Shown one piece after another: positions 7,200 to 12,741 of a DNA stretch of 12,741 bases (the stretch's first letter is position 1; every line of letters begins with the position of its first letter). Position numbers and translations under genes: made by a program. A model generated the notes under the pieces. It was not told where the DNA came from, did not search any database, and saw only the letters and a list, made by a program, of their open reading frames with translations. The stretch is from NCBI GenBank assembly GCA_016744275.1, contig JADGEP010000049.1:1-12741 (forward strand). Direction: 5' to 3'. This DNA comes from Candidatus Krumholzibacteriia bacterium (GTDB lineage: Bacteria > Krumholzibacteriota > Krumholzibacteriia > LZORAL124-64-63).

Positions 7200-8689
7200 G
7201 CAAATCATTCCGTCAGATGATAGGTGGGCTCATGGCCGTGGCCATGCTCTGTGGTAGCGCCGCCATGGCCCAGGACCGACCGCCTCCGGTGAGAGAGCCC
7301 GAGCCGCGCGAGCTTTCCGAACACCAGGATTCCTCCCACCTGACGCGCATCACTTCGGCGGTATTGCCGCCCGATGGGTTGTTCACCGTCGGGCTGGAAG
7401 TACACCAGTACGAGACGGTGCTGATTCTCAACGACTTTCTGAACCGGATCGACCACCAGGATTACAGCCTGTCCCTGGAGGCGGGCCTGCGGTCGTGGCT
7501 GCACGCAAAGGCTGAAGTCCCCTGGCGGGGTTGGTCCGGCGGGGTGGATTGGGTGCCGCCCACAGGATCCGGCTTGGGCGATGGCTCTTGGCGGCTTGTG
7601 GCCGGCAACGCCCTGAGCTCCAAGAGATTTCACGTGGCGCTTATCGGCGGAGGAAATATTCCCTTGGGCGATTCGGCTTTGGGTTTGGGCGAAGGGCATT
7701 TTTCGCCCTATCTCGGCGCCGCAATGACCTGGGTGGCCTGGCGGGAGAGTGCCCTGCCTGAAATGCGGCTTCATTTGAATCTGGGCCGCACCTGGAATCA
7801 GGCCGAAGATGCGGGCTACGGCGCGGGCGAAGTTTTTCTGAATCCCTGGCCGCCGCGATACCAGTCGGCCGACACCGCGGGTGGTACCAGTCGCAATGAT
7901 ACCAATGATCTGGGCGTAGGCCTGGAATTCCGATCCGGGACGACCAGTCTGTGGGTGGAGTATTCCCAGCAGGTCTTCCACAACAACGATACGGTGAGCA
8001 CCGGCGAACAGATGCGCATGGTGGGCGCGGGCTTGCGCTGGGGGCTGGTTGAGGAGTGGGCACTGCACGCCAATTATCTGGTGAGCCTCGCTGATGACGA
8101 CGAGGACACTGCCTGGTGGCCGGGATATCCGGACATGGTGACCAGCATCGGTCTGTCGCGCCAATTTGGATTTGGTGGCGCTGACCGTGACGGCGACGGC
8201 GTGCGCGACCGGGACGACTATTGCCCCGACAATGCCGAAGACCTTGACGGTTTCCAGGACGCGGACGGCTGCCCGGACTATGACAACGACATGGACGGTG
8301 TGCCCGACACCTTGGACGAAGCGCCCCTGGACCCTGAAGACTACGATGGTTTTGAAGACGGCGATGGTGCCCCGGACTTCGACAATGACGAAGACGGTGT
8401 GCCCGACACGGCGGACCTCTGCCCCGACGAGGCCGAGGATCTGGACGGGCACAACGATGACGACGGTTGTCCGGACGAGTTTGCTGACCGGGATGGCGAC
8501 GGGGTCGAAGACGCCCTGGACGGCTGCCCGGATGAGCCGGAAGACATGGACGATTTTGAGGACGAAGACGGTTGCCCCGAGGCCGACAACGATCTGGATG
8601 GGTTGCCCGATGAAAGCGATGCGTGCCCGGACGAAGCCGAGGATTACAATGGTGTGGACGACGATGACGGCTGTCCGGATGACGAGTAG
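7196..8689 (+). CDS. secreted, predicted beta-barrel protein with C-terminal thrombospondin type 3 repeats
   Basis: The 497-residue product begins with a signal peptide (SKSFRQ, a hydrophobic core, SAAMA before QD; cleavage after about residue 25). Residues 30-325 are rich in alternating aromatic and small residues with Gly-rich turns (for example HVALIGGGNIP, LGVGLEFRSGTTSLWVEY) and end in SIGLSRQFGFGG, as in an outer-membrane barrel. Residues 330-497 are five very acidic repeats of the D-x-D-x-DG type, expected to bind calcium outside or in the periplasm. Such repeats often link a barrel to an OmpA peptidoglycan-binding domain, but here the protein ends at the repeats. The TTG at 7196 directly follows GAAGAAGG and overlaps the DUF1844 stop; an ATG seven codons later (7217) also gives a usable signal peptide. 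The ligand or cargo is unknown. Confidence 0.8.
   Translation: MSKSFRQMIGGLMAVAMLCGSAAMAQDRPPPVREPEPRELSEHQDSSHLTRITSAVLPPDGLFTVGLEVHQYETVLILNDFLNRIDHQDYSLSLEAGLRSWLHAKAEVPWRGWSGGVDWVPPTGSGLGDGSWRLVAGNALSSKRFHVALIGGGNIPLGDSALGLGEGHFSPYLGAAMTWVAWRESALPEMRLHLNLGRTWNQAEDAGYGAGEVFLNPWPPRYQSADTAGGTSRNDTNDLGVGLEFRSGTTSLWVEYSQQVFHNNDTVSTGEQMRMVGAGLRWGLVEEWALHANYLVSLADDDEDTAWWPGYPDMVTSIGLSRQFGFGGADRDGDGVRDRDDYCPDNAEDLDGFQDADGCPDYDNDMDGVPDTLDEAPLDPEDYDGFEDGDGAPDFDNDEDGVPDTADLCPDEAEDLDGHNDDDGCPDEFADRDGDGVEDALDGCPDEPEDMDDFEDEDGCPEADNDLDGLPDESDACPDEAEDYNGVDDDDGCPDDE
8183..8686 (+). repeat. five coding repeats of about 99 bases (TSP type 3-like units)
   Basis: Units start at 8183, 8282, 8381, 8486 and 8585, and are 33, 33, 35, 33 and 34 residues long. 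Each begins DxDxDGxxD and ends near DGCPD. Units 1, 3, 4 and 5 each have two cysteines, at about positions 14 and 30. In unit 2 both are lost (the segments read EAPLDP and DGAPDF). The DNA copies have diverged, so this is an old expansion. Confidence 0.85.
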
Positions 8690-8712
8690 GGAAGGGGGGG
8701 CGGCCCCTTCCC
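8689..8712 (+). terminator. hairpin after the repeat-protein gene
   Basis: GGGAAGGGG (8689-8697) pairs perfectly with CCCCTTCCC (8704-8712) around a six-base loop, starting at the last base of the stop codon. It is strong and well placed to end the operon, but no T-run follows, so it may be a weak intrinsic terminator or an RNA-end stabiliser. Confidence 0.5.
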
Positions 8713-8714
8713 GG

Positions 8715-8744
8715 TTGACCTTGGGGGCGCCTCTGCCCTATCTT
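8715..8744 (+). promoter_or_regulatory. sigma-70-type promoter match for the ECF sigma gene
   Basis: TTGACC (8715-8720), an 18-base spacer and TATCTT (8739-8744) lie between the upstream hairpin and the sigma gene. Transcription would start near 8751, giving a 48-base leader. I did not find the TGCAAC/CGTA pair here that occurs at 9420-9445, so self-activation of the sigma gene is not obvious. Confidence 0.35.
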
Positions 8745-8798
8745 CCGCGCTTGCACGGCTGATCACCCAGGATATCGCCGCACCTTCTCGGAGGCCTC

Positions 8799-9380
8799 AT
8801 GTTCGACCGCCAACAGGATTTGAAAACCATCCGCCGCTGCAAGCGGGGGGAGGAAGCCGCATTTGCGGAGATCCTGGGCCGGTACCGTGGAGCCATCTAC
8901 AACCTGTGCTACCGGATGACCCGCAACGCTGAAGACGCGCGGGATCTGGGCCAGGAAGTCTTCATCAAGGTCTTTTCCCTGCTCGACCGGTTTGACGAAA
9001 ACTACGCCTTCAGCAGCTGGCTGTTCCGCATCGCCACCAATCACTGCATTGATCACCTGCGCCGCAATCGTTTGCGGTTCCTCTCTTTGGATGGCGGCGT
9101 GGGGCAGGATGGCGAAGAATACGAATTCCAGCTGCCGGATTCCGGACCGGGGCCCGACACCGTGCTGCAGCGCAAAGAAGCCCTTGCCCGGCTGGAAGAG
9201 GTCATTGATGAATTACCGCCTCACTACAAGGCCATCACGCTGCTGCGTCACGACCAGCAGTTGAGCTACGAAGAGATCGCCGAGGCGCTTTCCATTCCCC
9301 TGGGCACGGTCAAGGCCCGCATCCATCGGGCCCGGCAACAGATTCAGCAAATGCTCTCGGTGCGTTCCTATGACATTTGA
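8799..9380 (+). CDS. RNA polymerase ECF (sigma-70 family, group 4) sigma factor
   Basis: The product is a 193-residue ECF sigma factor that would direct RNA polymerase to a stress or envelope regulon. Sigma region 2 spans about 20-90, with NAEDARDLGQEVFIKVF (43-59) for core binding and -10 melting and SSWLFRIATNHCIDHLRRNR (72-91) for -10 recognition. An acidic linker (about 98-120) follows. Sigma region 4 spans about 125-183, with the helix-turn-helix LSYEEIAEALSIPLGTVKAR (155-174) for -35 recognition. The ATG has a perfect GGAGG four bases upstream. A zinc-finger anti-sigma gene follows after a 241-base gap that holds a promoter match and a terminator-like hairpin. That gap is unusual, since such pairs are usually contiguous. 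The inducing signal cannot be read from the sequence. Confidence 0.95.
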   Translation: MFDRQQDLKTIRRCKRGEEAAFAEILGRYRGAIYNLCYRMTRNAEDARDLGQEVFIKVFSLLDRFDENYAFSSWLFRIATNHCIDHLRRNRLRFLSLDGGVGQDGEEYEFQLPDSGPGPDTVLQRKEALARLEEVIDELPPHYKAITLLRHDQQLSYEEIAEALSIPLGTVKARIHRARQQIQQMLSVRSYDI

Positions 9381-9419
9381 CCGGGATTCTCAGGCCGGTG
9401 AAAAAAAATGAAATACTCG

Positions 9420-9445
9420 TGCAACAAAGCCTCTGGAGTGGCGTA
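9420..9445 (+). promoter_or_regulatory. ECF-type promoter match (TGCAAC, 16 bases, CGTA)
   Basis: TGCAAC (9420-9425) and CGTA (9442-9445) are separated by exactly 16 bases, resembling the sigma-W-type TGAAAC-N16-CGTA arrangement of ECF sigma factors. A run of eight A (9401-9408) just upstream could act as an UP element. Transcription would start at about 9451-9453. Its place immediately downstream of an ECF sigma gene makes control by that sigma factor a natural but untested inference. Confidence 0.45.
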
Positions 9446-9451
9446 ACCCCC

Positions 9452-9558
9452 TGCAGGCAGGTGATCATGTCATTGTCGGGGGATAAGACACCTGCTCACT
9501 AAGGGGGCGAAACGGACCAGGGCTTCGGCCCAAACCGTTTCCCCCCATAAAATTTTTT
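9452..9558 (+). ncRNA. candidate small RNA or attenuator leader between sigma and anti-sigma genes
   Basis: From the predicted transcript start, GCAGGTG (9457-9463) pairs perfectly with CACCTGC (9489-9495) around a 25-base loop. A short single-stranded stretch and the terminator-like hairpin at 9504-9546 follow. Promoter match, 5' hairpin and terminator make a self-contained unit of about 107 nt. Alternatively it is a leader: an 11-codon frame, ATG at 9467 to TAA at 9502, has AGGTG just upstream (inside the 5' hairpin) and ends one base before the terminator stem, as in attenuation. A frame this short can arise by chance. No known RNA family was recognised. Confidence 0.4.
9504..9558 (+). terminator. 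long UUCG-capped hairpin followed by a T-run
   Basis: The stem has GGGC-TTCG-GCCC (9520-9531) at the tip, an internal loop, AAACGG/CCGTTT (9510-9515 with 9535-9540), then G9509-C9541, one C-C mismatch and GGGG/CCCC (9504-9507 with 9543-9546). Six T follow at 9553-9558, but after ATAAAA, which would weaken intrinsic termination. It lies inside a sigma/anti-sigma pair. Confidence 0.65.
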
Positions 9559-9582
9559 GTACGCATCCATCACTTGATAAGA

Positions 9583-9596
9583 CCACTGGACAGTGG
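9583..9596. promoter_or_regulatory. palindrome before the anti-sigma gene
   Basis: CCACTG-GA-CAGTGG has perfect 6-base arms and only two central bases, which suits a DNA-binding site better than an RNA hairpin. It lies 25 bases upstream of the anti-sigma start. The binding protein is unknown. Confidence 0.3.
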
Positions 9597-9621
9597 CGCG
9601 GTGGTGGGGAAGGAGCCGATG

Positions 9622-10155
9622 ATGAACGGCAAGGAACACGATCCCGGATTGGAAAATGGCGGTCCTCTGACCTGCCATGATTGCCGGGACGGCCTTCAGG
9701 AGTACCTGGACGGGACCCTCGCTAAAAAGCGGTCTCTCCAGTACTTTCTGCACCTGAGGGAATGTTCGGCCTGTCAGGAATCTCACGCCACGATGCAGGG
9801 ACTGTTCGAAATGCTCGACACCCTGCCGGCGTGTGAAGTACCTGCAGATTTTGATGATGCAATCTTGGCTTCTGTGCCTTACGCTTCCTATCAGGAAATG
9901 GAACCGCTCCGACGTGAGCGCGTACCAGTGTACCTGGAAGAACACTTCCTGCCGCAATTGGTGCGGTCCCGGACAACCCGCTGGTCGGGCCTGGGCGTAT
10001 CACTTGTTTCGATCGTCGCCGCCGTAGCCCTTGAGGGCCCCGCTTGGTTGCCGATCTCAGCTGGCATCGGGCTGGTGCCCGAATTATTGGTCAGAGCGCA
10101 GGGATTGGGACGTCGGATGGTTTCGACAGGAAGTGCTGGAAGGGCAGAAAGCTGA
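9622..10155 (+). CDS. zinc-finger anti-sigma factor
   Basis: The 177-residue product has an N-terminal zinc-binding anti-sigma (ZAS / zf-HC2) domain. TCHDCRDGLQEYLDG (17-31) supplies the upstream ligands and HLRECSAC (44-51) is the H-x3-C-x2-C motif. These domains hold ECF sigma factors inactive, often sensing redox or envelope state. A basic middle part is followed by moderately hydrophobic stretches (about 122-137 and 141-157), which may be one weak membrane span, so membrane location is uncertain. The start is ATG 9622, six bases after AAGGAG; an ATG one codon earlier is equally in frame, while a TTG at 9574 has no ribosome site. It is separated from its presumed sigma partner by a terminator-like hairpin and is followed five bases later by the bactofilin-like gene. 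Confidence 0.85.
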   Translation: MNGKEHDPGLENGGPLTCHDCRDGLQEYLDGTLAKKRSLQYFLHLRECSACQESHATMQGLFEMLDTLPACEVPADFDDAILASVPYASYQEMEPLRRERVPVYLEEHFLPQLVRSRTTRWSGLGVSLVSIVAAVALEGPAWLPISAGIGLVPELLVRAQGLGRRMVSTGSAGRAES

Positions 10156-10160
10156 CTTTG

Positions 10161-11651
10161 ATGCCGAACAAATGCGGGGCAGACGCCGGACGGAACGGCG
10201 GTTCCACTGGGGACCGTTTGTTTCACCTGATTGCATTGGTAATGACCCTGGGCCTATTGGTTCAGGGTTTTTCCGTGCCCCAGGCAATGGCCGAACCCAC
10301 GCCAAGAACTCCCGAGACGCCTAATTCTGAAAGAAAGTCCGAAAGGCTGCGCAAAGCCCCCGCCGCACGGGCATTTGAAATTCAAGCCGTCCCCAATGCG
10401 CTCCAGGATGCTGACCGCGATTCCCTGATGACTGAAATCCGTGATTACACCAAGATGATCCGCAGTTTGCGAGATTCCCTTTCGGTGGACGAATCCGGGC
10501 TGCAGATGTCACCCGCGCAACGGGAAAAGCTTGAGGGAAGCATCTCCGACATCTCGATGGTCATTGAGAGCATCAGCGAAGAGCTTTCGCGGATGGAATT
10601 TGAGATCAAGGACAATCGCATTTCTCTGGTCAATGACGCAGGCGAAGGCATCGTCATCAACGTGCCGGAAAACCTTGACGAACAGGTCAGCGAAGGCTTT
10701 GAGGCCATCACCAAGCTGATCCTCTCGGAGATGCCCGATTCCGTCGACTTCGACCATTCGAAAAAGTGGGATTGGAGTCGATTCCGGCCTGAACCGCCCG
10801 CCACTCCGCGCCGGATCATCAATGGCAATATCGTCAAGGTTTGGAACGATGTGCACATCTCGGACAAAGAAGACGTCCGGGGCAACGTCGTGGTGATTTT
10901 TGGCAACGCTGAGGTGGCGGGCCGTGTGGATGGCTCGGTGGTCTCTGTCTTTGGCAACCTGGAACTGGCTGAATCCGCCGAAGTAACGGGCACCGTAGTG
11001 GCCGTCGGTGGCTATATGGCGCAGGATCCCGCGGCTCAGGTTGATGACGTCTTTTCCCTGGACCCATGGTTGAAAGGCCGCAACGATGGCTGGGTGGGGC
11101 TTTTTAACCATGATGGCATGTCGTTCCTGATCTCGCAGGGGACTTTTCTGCTGACGGTCCTGTTGGCTATTGTGGCGGTGGGGGCGACCCCGCGAAAACG
11201 GTTTGACGCGATCACCAGCGCCTTGCGCGGGGGAGTGATGCCCAGTCTGGGCACCGGTATGATTGCGGCATTGGTGGGCCATCTGGTGGCTGCAGTATTG
11301 ATGGCGGTATTGGTCCTGACGGTCATTGGTGTGCCGTTGGCGTTGCTGGCCGGAATGATCTTGCTCATCGTGGCGGTCGTCTCGGTGGCCGTGTGCGGCG
11401 CTATCCTGGGTGAGCGCCTGTGTCAGATGTTTGGCAACCGGTGTCGTTCGCCCTGGATCGTGGTCGTTGTGGGCATGTTGGCTCTGCACGTGGTCAGTTT
11501 CCTGGGATCATTGCTGGGCGTGGTCGGCGACGTGGACATCCTGGCTTCCATTTTTGTCGTGAGTGGCCTGGTCATCAAGACTATCGCCTATTTGCTGGGC
11601 CTCGGAGCCTTGGTCAATTCCCGATTTGGCGCCAAAGTCACCTCTGGCTAG
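10161..11651 (+). CDS. bactofilin-like, multi-pass membrane protein with signal peptide
   Basis: The 496-residue product starts with a signal sequence (hydrophobic 20-36, AMA before EP; cleavage after about 44). A charged, helical stretch, probably coiled coil, covers about 83-150. A short acidic segment ISLVNDAGEGIVINVPENL follows at 154-172. Residues 222-300 are a repetitive beta pattern of the polymer-forming/bactofilin kind (NGNIVKVW, RGNVVVIFGNAEVAGRVDG, GSVVSVFGNLEL, GTVVAVGG). About four or five hydrophobic membrane segments lie between 322 and 486. This places the beta domain outside the cytoplasm, unlike classical cytoplasmic bactofilins. The ATG at 10161 is five bases after the anti-sigma stop; no strong ribosome site is seen, so coupling is likely. 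It probably belongs to the sigma regulon as an envelope or scaffold protein. Exact function is unknown. Confidence 0.78.
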   Translation: MPNKCGADAGRNGGSTGDRLFHLIALVMTLGLLVQGFSVPQAMAEPTPRTPETPNSERKSERLRKAPAARAFEIQAVPNALQDADRDSLMTEIRDYTKMIRSLRDSLSVDESGLQMSPAQREKLEGSISDISMVIESISEELSRMEFEIKDNRISLVNDAGEGIVINVPENLDEQVSEGFEAITKLILSEMPDSVDFDHSKKWDWSRFRPEPPATPRRIINGNIVKVWNDVHISDKEDVRGNVVVIFGNAEVAGRVDGSVVSVFGNLELAESAEVTGTVVAVGGYMAQDPAAQVDDVFSLDPWLKGRNDGWVGLFNHDGMSFLISQGTFLLTVLLAIVAVGATPRKRFDAITSALRGGVMPSLGTGMIAALVGHLVAAVLMAVLVLTVIGVPLALLAGMILLIVAVVSVAVCGAILGERLCQMFGNRCRSPWIVVVVGMLALHVVSFLGSLLGVVGDVDILASIFVVSGLVIKTIAYLLGLGALVNSRFGAKVTSG

Positions 11652-11830
11652 GGGCAATTTCCTTTCTATCTGCAGGTTATAAGCGACTCCCTGGACACAG
11701 GCAGTGCGAATCCGTATCTTCATTGAGCAGGGGGAAATTCCCCAGCAATTGTGGAAAAATCCTCAATTTGCCGTGTCCACCCACCCTCTTCATCGCTCGG
11801 GTTGGGCCATTTGAGGCGCTCCAGGTGACT

Positions 11831-11846
11831 TTTTGCAATTGTAAAA
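11831..11846. promoter_or_regulatory. AT-rich palindrome, possible operator
   Basis: TTTTGCAATTGTAAAA is an inverted repeat with one mismatched pair (14 of 16 positions symmetric). It stands out in GC-rich DNA and lies about 185 bases before the metallopeptidase start. Which gene it would control is unknown. Confidence 0.3.
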
Positions 11847-11881
11847 CTGCGTAACCTTATCCAGGTCAAGGATTTCAATTT

Positions 11882-11897
11882 GAGGAATGGATTCCTC
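11882..11897. promoter_or_regulatory. perfect palindrome with 7-base arms
   Basis: GAGGAAT-GG-ATTCCTC has a two-base centre, so it is more likely a DNA-binding site than an RNA hairpin. It ends five bases before the outer helix of the candidate folded leader. Confidence 0.3.
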
Positions 11898-11902
11898 CGG
11901 GG

Positions 11903-12011
11903 CGTAGCCATGCCTGGTGGCGGTATTTGATATTAAGGAACAATACCTGCGTTATTAAACGCACACCCCGGAAAGATGCCCCGCAAAGGAGCAGGCTTTC
12001 CCAAGGCTACG
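11903..12011 (+). ncRNA. candidate folded leader RNA upstream of the metallopeptidase
   Basis: Five compatible, nested pairings can be drawn. CGTAGCC (11903-11909) with GGCTACG (12005-12011) closes the structure. Inside it, GGTG (11916-11919) pairs with CACC (11964-11967) and encloses two hairpins: GGTATT/AATACC (11922-11927, 11942-11947) and TGCGT/ACGCA (11948-11952, 11959-11963). GGAAAG/CTTTCC (11970-11975, 11996-12001) forms a separate arm. The closing helix ends 18 bases before the ATG at 12030, so folding could affect translation. No known riboswitch consensus was recognised. A 7-base match over 100 bases can occur by chance, so this is a hypothesis. Confidence 0.3.
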
Positions 12012-12029
12012 GCAGAGGACTCAAAAGGG

Positions 12030-12741
12030 ATGGTTAAGGTGCAAAAGGGATTCAACAGCAAATTCAAGATGGTCACCCGGTCGGTGTTTGTCGCGATGTT
12101 GTGCCTGTTGATCGCTTCTGTATCAGGTGCCGCCGAGGTGCGCGAATTCGCCAACGGCATCACCGCGACGATCTATGGGCCCGAAGAATTGGCCTCCGAG
12201 TCGAAAACTGATGGCGACGGCCCAGTCGAAATCACCACTGCCAACGGAATCGTGAAATTGATCGGCGACGCCGAGCGGTATGTGCCCTTCGAAATGGCCT
12301 ATGTCGAGCGCGCCCTGGCCAGCATGAGTGGCCTGAACACCCGGGTCGATGTTGCTGTTTACATCCTGCCCTCGATGCCCCTGGTGCCCGGCAGCAGCTT
12401 TGCCCGCCAAGACGCCATCTATCTGGCCCCAGGAACCGGTGCGGTCGACGAGTCAACCGTGGCCTACATCACAACCCATGAAATGGGCCATGTGTTGACG
12501 TGGGCGTTCTTGGACAACCATCCGGCCCGCTGGGATTCCTATCTCAAGTTGCGGGGCCTGGACCCGATCGTAAATGGAGCACAGGTGGCCCACGCTGACC
12601 GTGCCCGCGAAATCATTGCCGAGGACATCCGGTTCCTCTTTGGCGGTCGTGAAGCCACGGCCTCCAATAGCATCGAGAACCACGAGTTGATCCGGCCCAA
12701 CCAGGTGTTGGGGCTGGAGGCTTTGTTGGCCGGCCTTTTTA
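12030..12741 (+). CDS. secreted HExxH zinc metallopeptidase, N-terminal part (cut by window end)
   Basis: The frame runs from ATG 12030 to the window edge without a stop (237 codons). A basic N-terminus (MVKVQKGFNSKFK) and a hydrophobic core ending SGAA (33-36) form a signal peptide. HEMGH at 150-154 (HExxH, in a YITTHEMGHVLTWAF setting) is a zinc-protease active site, and E198 in IIAEDIRFLFGG, 44 residues later, is a plausible third ligand as in gluzincins. The short N-terminal stretch to about 85 may be a prosegment. The protein would be exported to the periplasm or outside. The start is uncertain: 12030 has AAAAGGG immediately before it and GAGG eleven bases upstream; ATG 12069 also gives a good signal peptide; ATG 11976 would lie within the candidate folded leader. 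The specific family is not recognised and the C-terminus, where any sorting signal would be, is missing. Confidence 0.72.
   Translation, partial: MVKVQKGFNSKFKMVTRSVFVAMLCLLIASVSGAAEVREFANGITATIYGPEELASESKTDGDGPVEITTANGIVKLIGDAERYVPFEMAYVERALASMSGLNTRVDVAVYILPSMPLVPGSSFARQDAIYLAPGTGAVDESTVAYITTHEMGHVLTWAFLDNHPARWDSYLKLRGLDPIVNGAQVAHADRAREIIAEDIRFLFGGREATASNSIENHELIRPNQVLGLEALLAGLF

Larger units (their letters stand above)
11652..12029. other. non-coding region with several inverted repeats
   Basis: I see no convincing gene here. It holds GGGGAA-A-TTCCCC (11731-11743), an ACCT/AGGT mini-hairpin (11854-11866), the palindromes at 11831-11846 and 11882-11897, and the candidate folded leader at 11903-12011. 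No clear terminator follows the bactofilin-like gene. The octamer GCGTAACC (11849-11856) also occurs at 9441-9448 within the ECF-type promoter, but here no -35 lies at the right distance. Confidence 0.6.

Noticed and set aside
8183..8686. Regular ~99-base spacing suggesting a CRISPR-like or satellite array
   Set aside because: The units are in frame, coding, diverged at DNA level and explained by TSP3-type protein repeats.
8690..8798. Searched for a frameshifted OmpA domain after the TSP3 repeats
   Set aside because: Only about 110 bases separate the stop from the sigma gene, too short for the domain, and they contain a hairpin and promoter match instead.
9408..9446. 12-codon reading frame ATG AAA TAC to TAA
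   Set aside because: It has no ribosome site (preceded by a run of A) and overlaps the promoter match; expected by chance.
11731..11743. GGGGAAATTCCCC palindrome
   Set aside because: Noted as an inverted repeat only. It lacks a T-run for a terminator and no promoter is visible beside it, so I assign no role.
11961..12029. Possible c-di-GMP-I (GEMM) riboswitch because of GCAAAGG and a GAAAG segment
   Set aside because: The GCAAACC segment and the ACGCAAAGCC core in the correct order are missing, so the folded leader is left unclassified.

Overview
The window is about 12.7 kb of dense, GC-rich DNA with at least twelve protein-coding genes. It looks like the chromosome of a Gram-negative (diderm) bacterium: it carries a Kdo transferase (WaaA) and a heptosyltransferase-type enzyme for lipopolysaccharide, plus a predicted outer-membrane protein. 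WaaA with a GSTWPPDE-type loop, a DUF1844 protein, paired CNNM transporters, thrombospondin type 3 repeats and a bactofilin-like membrane protein under an ECF sigma factor together suggest an environmental FCB-group or deltaproteobacterium-like lineage (Krumholzibacteriota, Eisenbacteria or Latescibacterota would fit). That placement is an inference from gene style. I see no phage, insertion sequence, CRISPR array, tRNA or rRNA.

Layout. (1) 1-1095, plus strand: the end of queE and all of queC, two steps of 7-deazaguanine (preQ0/queuosine) synthesis, overlapping at TGATG. (2) 4382-1076, minus strand: a GT9 heptosyltransferase-like gene, waaA and a radical SAM/SPASM gene, tightly packed as an operon whose end overlaps the end of queC. 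(3) 4586-8689, plus strand: two different CNNM/HlyC-CorC membrane proteins, a DUF1844 protein and a secreted, predicted beta-barrel protein ending in five acidic calcium-binding-type repeats. Three of the stop/start junctions in regions 2 and 3 are 4-base overlaps. (4) 8799-11651, plus strand: an ECF sigma factor, a 241-base non-coding gap, a zinc-finger anti-sigma factor and a bactofilin-like multi-pass membrane protein. (5) 11652-12029: non-coding, rich in inverted repeats. (6) 12030-end: the start of a secreted HExxH metallopeptidase, cut by the window edge.

The most interesting part is the gap between the sigma and anti-sigma genes. It holds an ECF-type promoter match (TGCAAC, 16 bases, CGTA), a 7-bp hairpin starting at the predicted transcript end, an 11-codon reading frame, and a long UUCG-capped terminator-like hairpin followed by six T. 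This could make a small RNA of about 105 nt controlled by the neighbouring sigma factor, or be an attenuator ahead of the anti-sigma gene. A second non-coding candidate is a nested multi-helix leader just upstream of the metallopeptidase. The rest fits an envelope theme: LPS core synthesis, an outer-membrane protein, cation transport and a membrane-stress-type sigma module.
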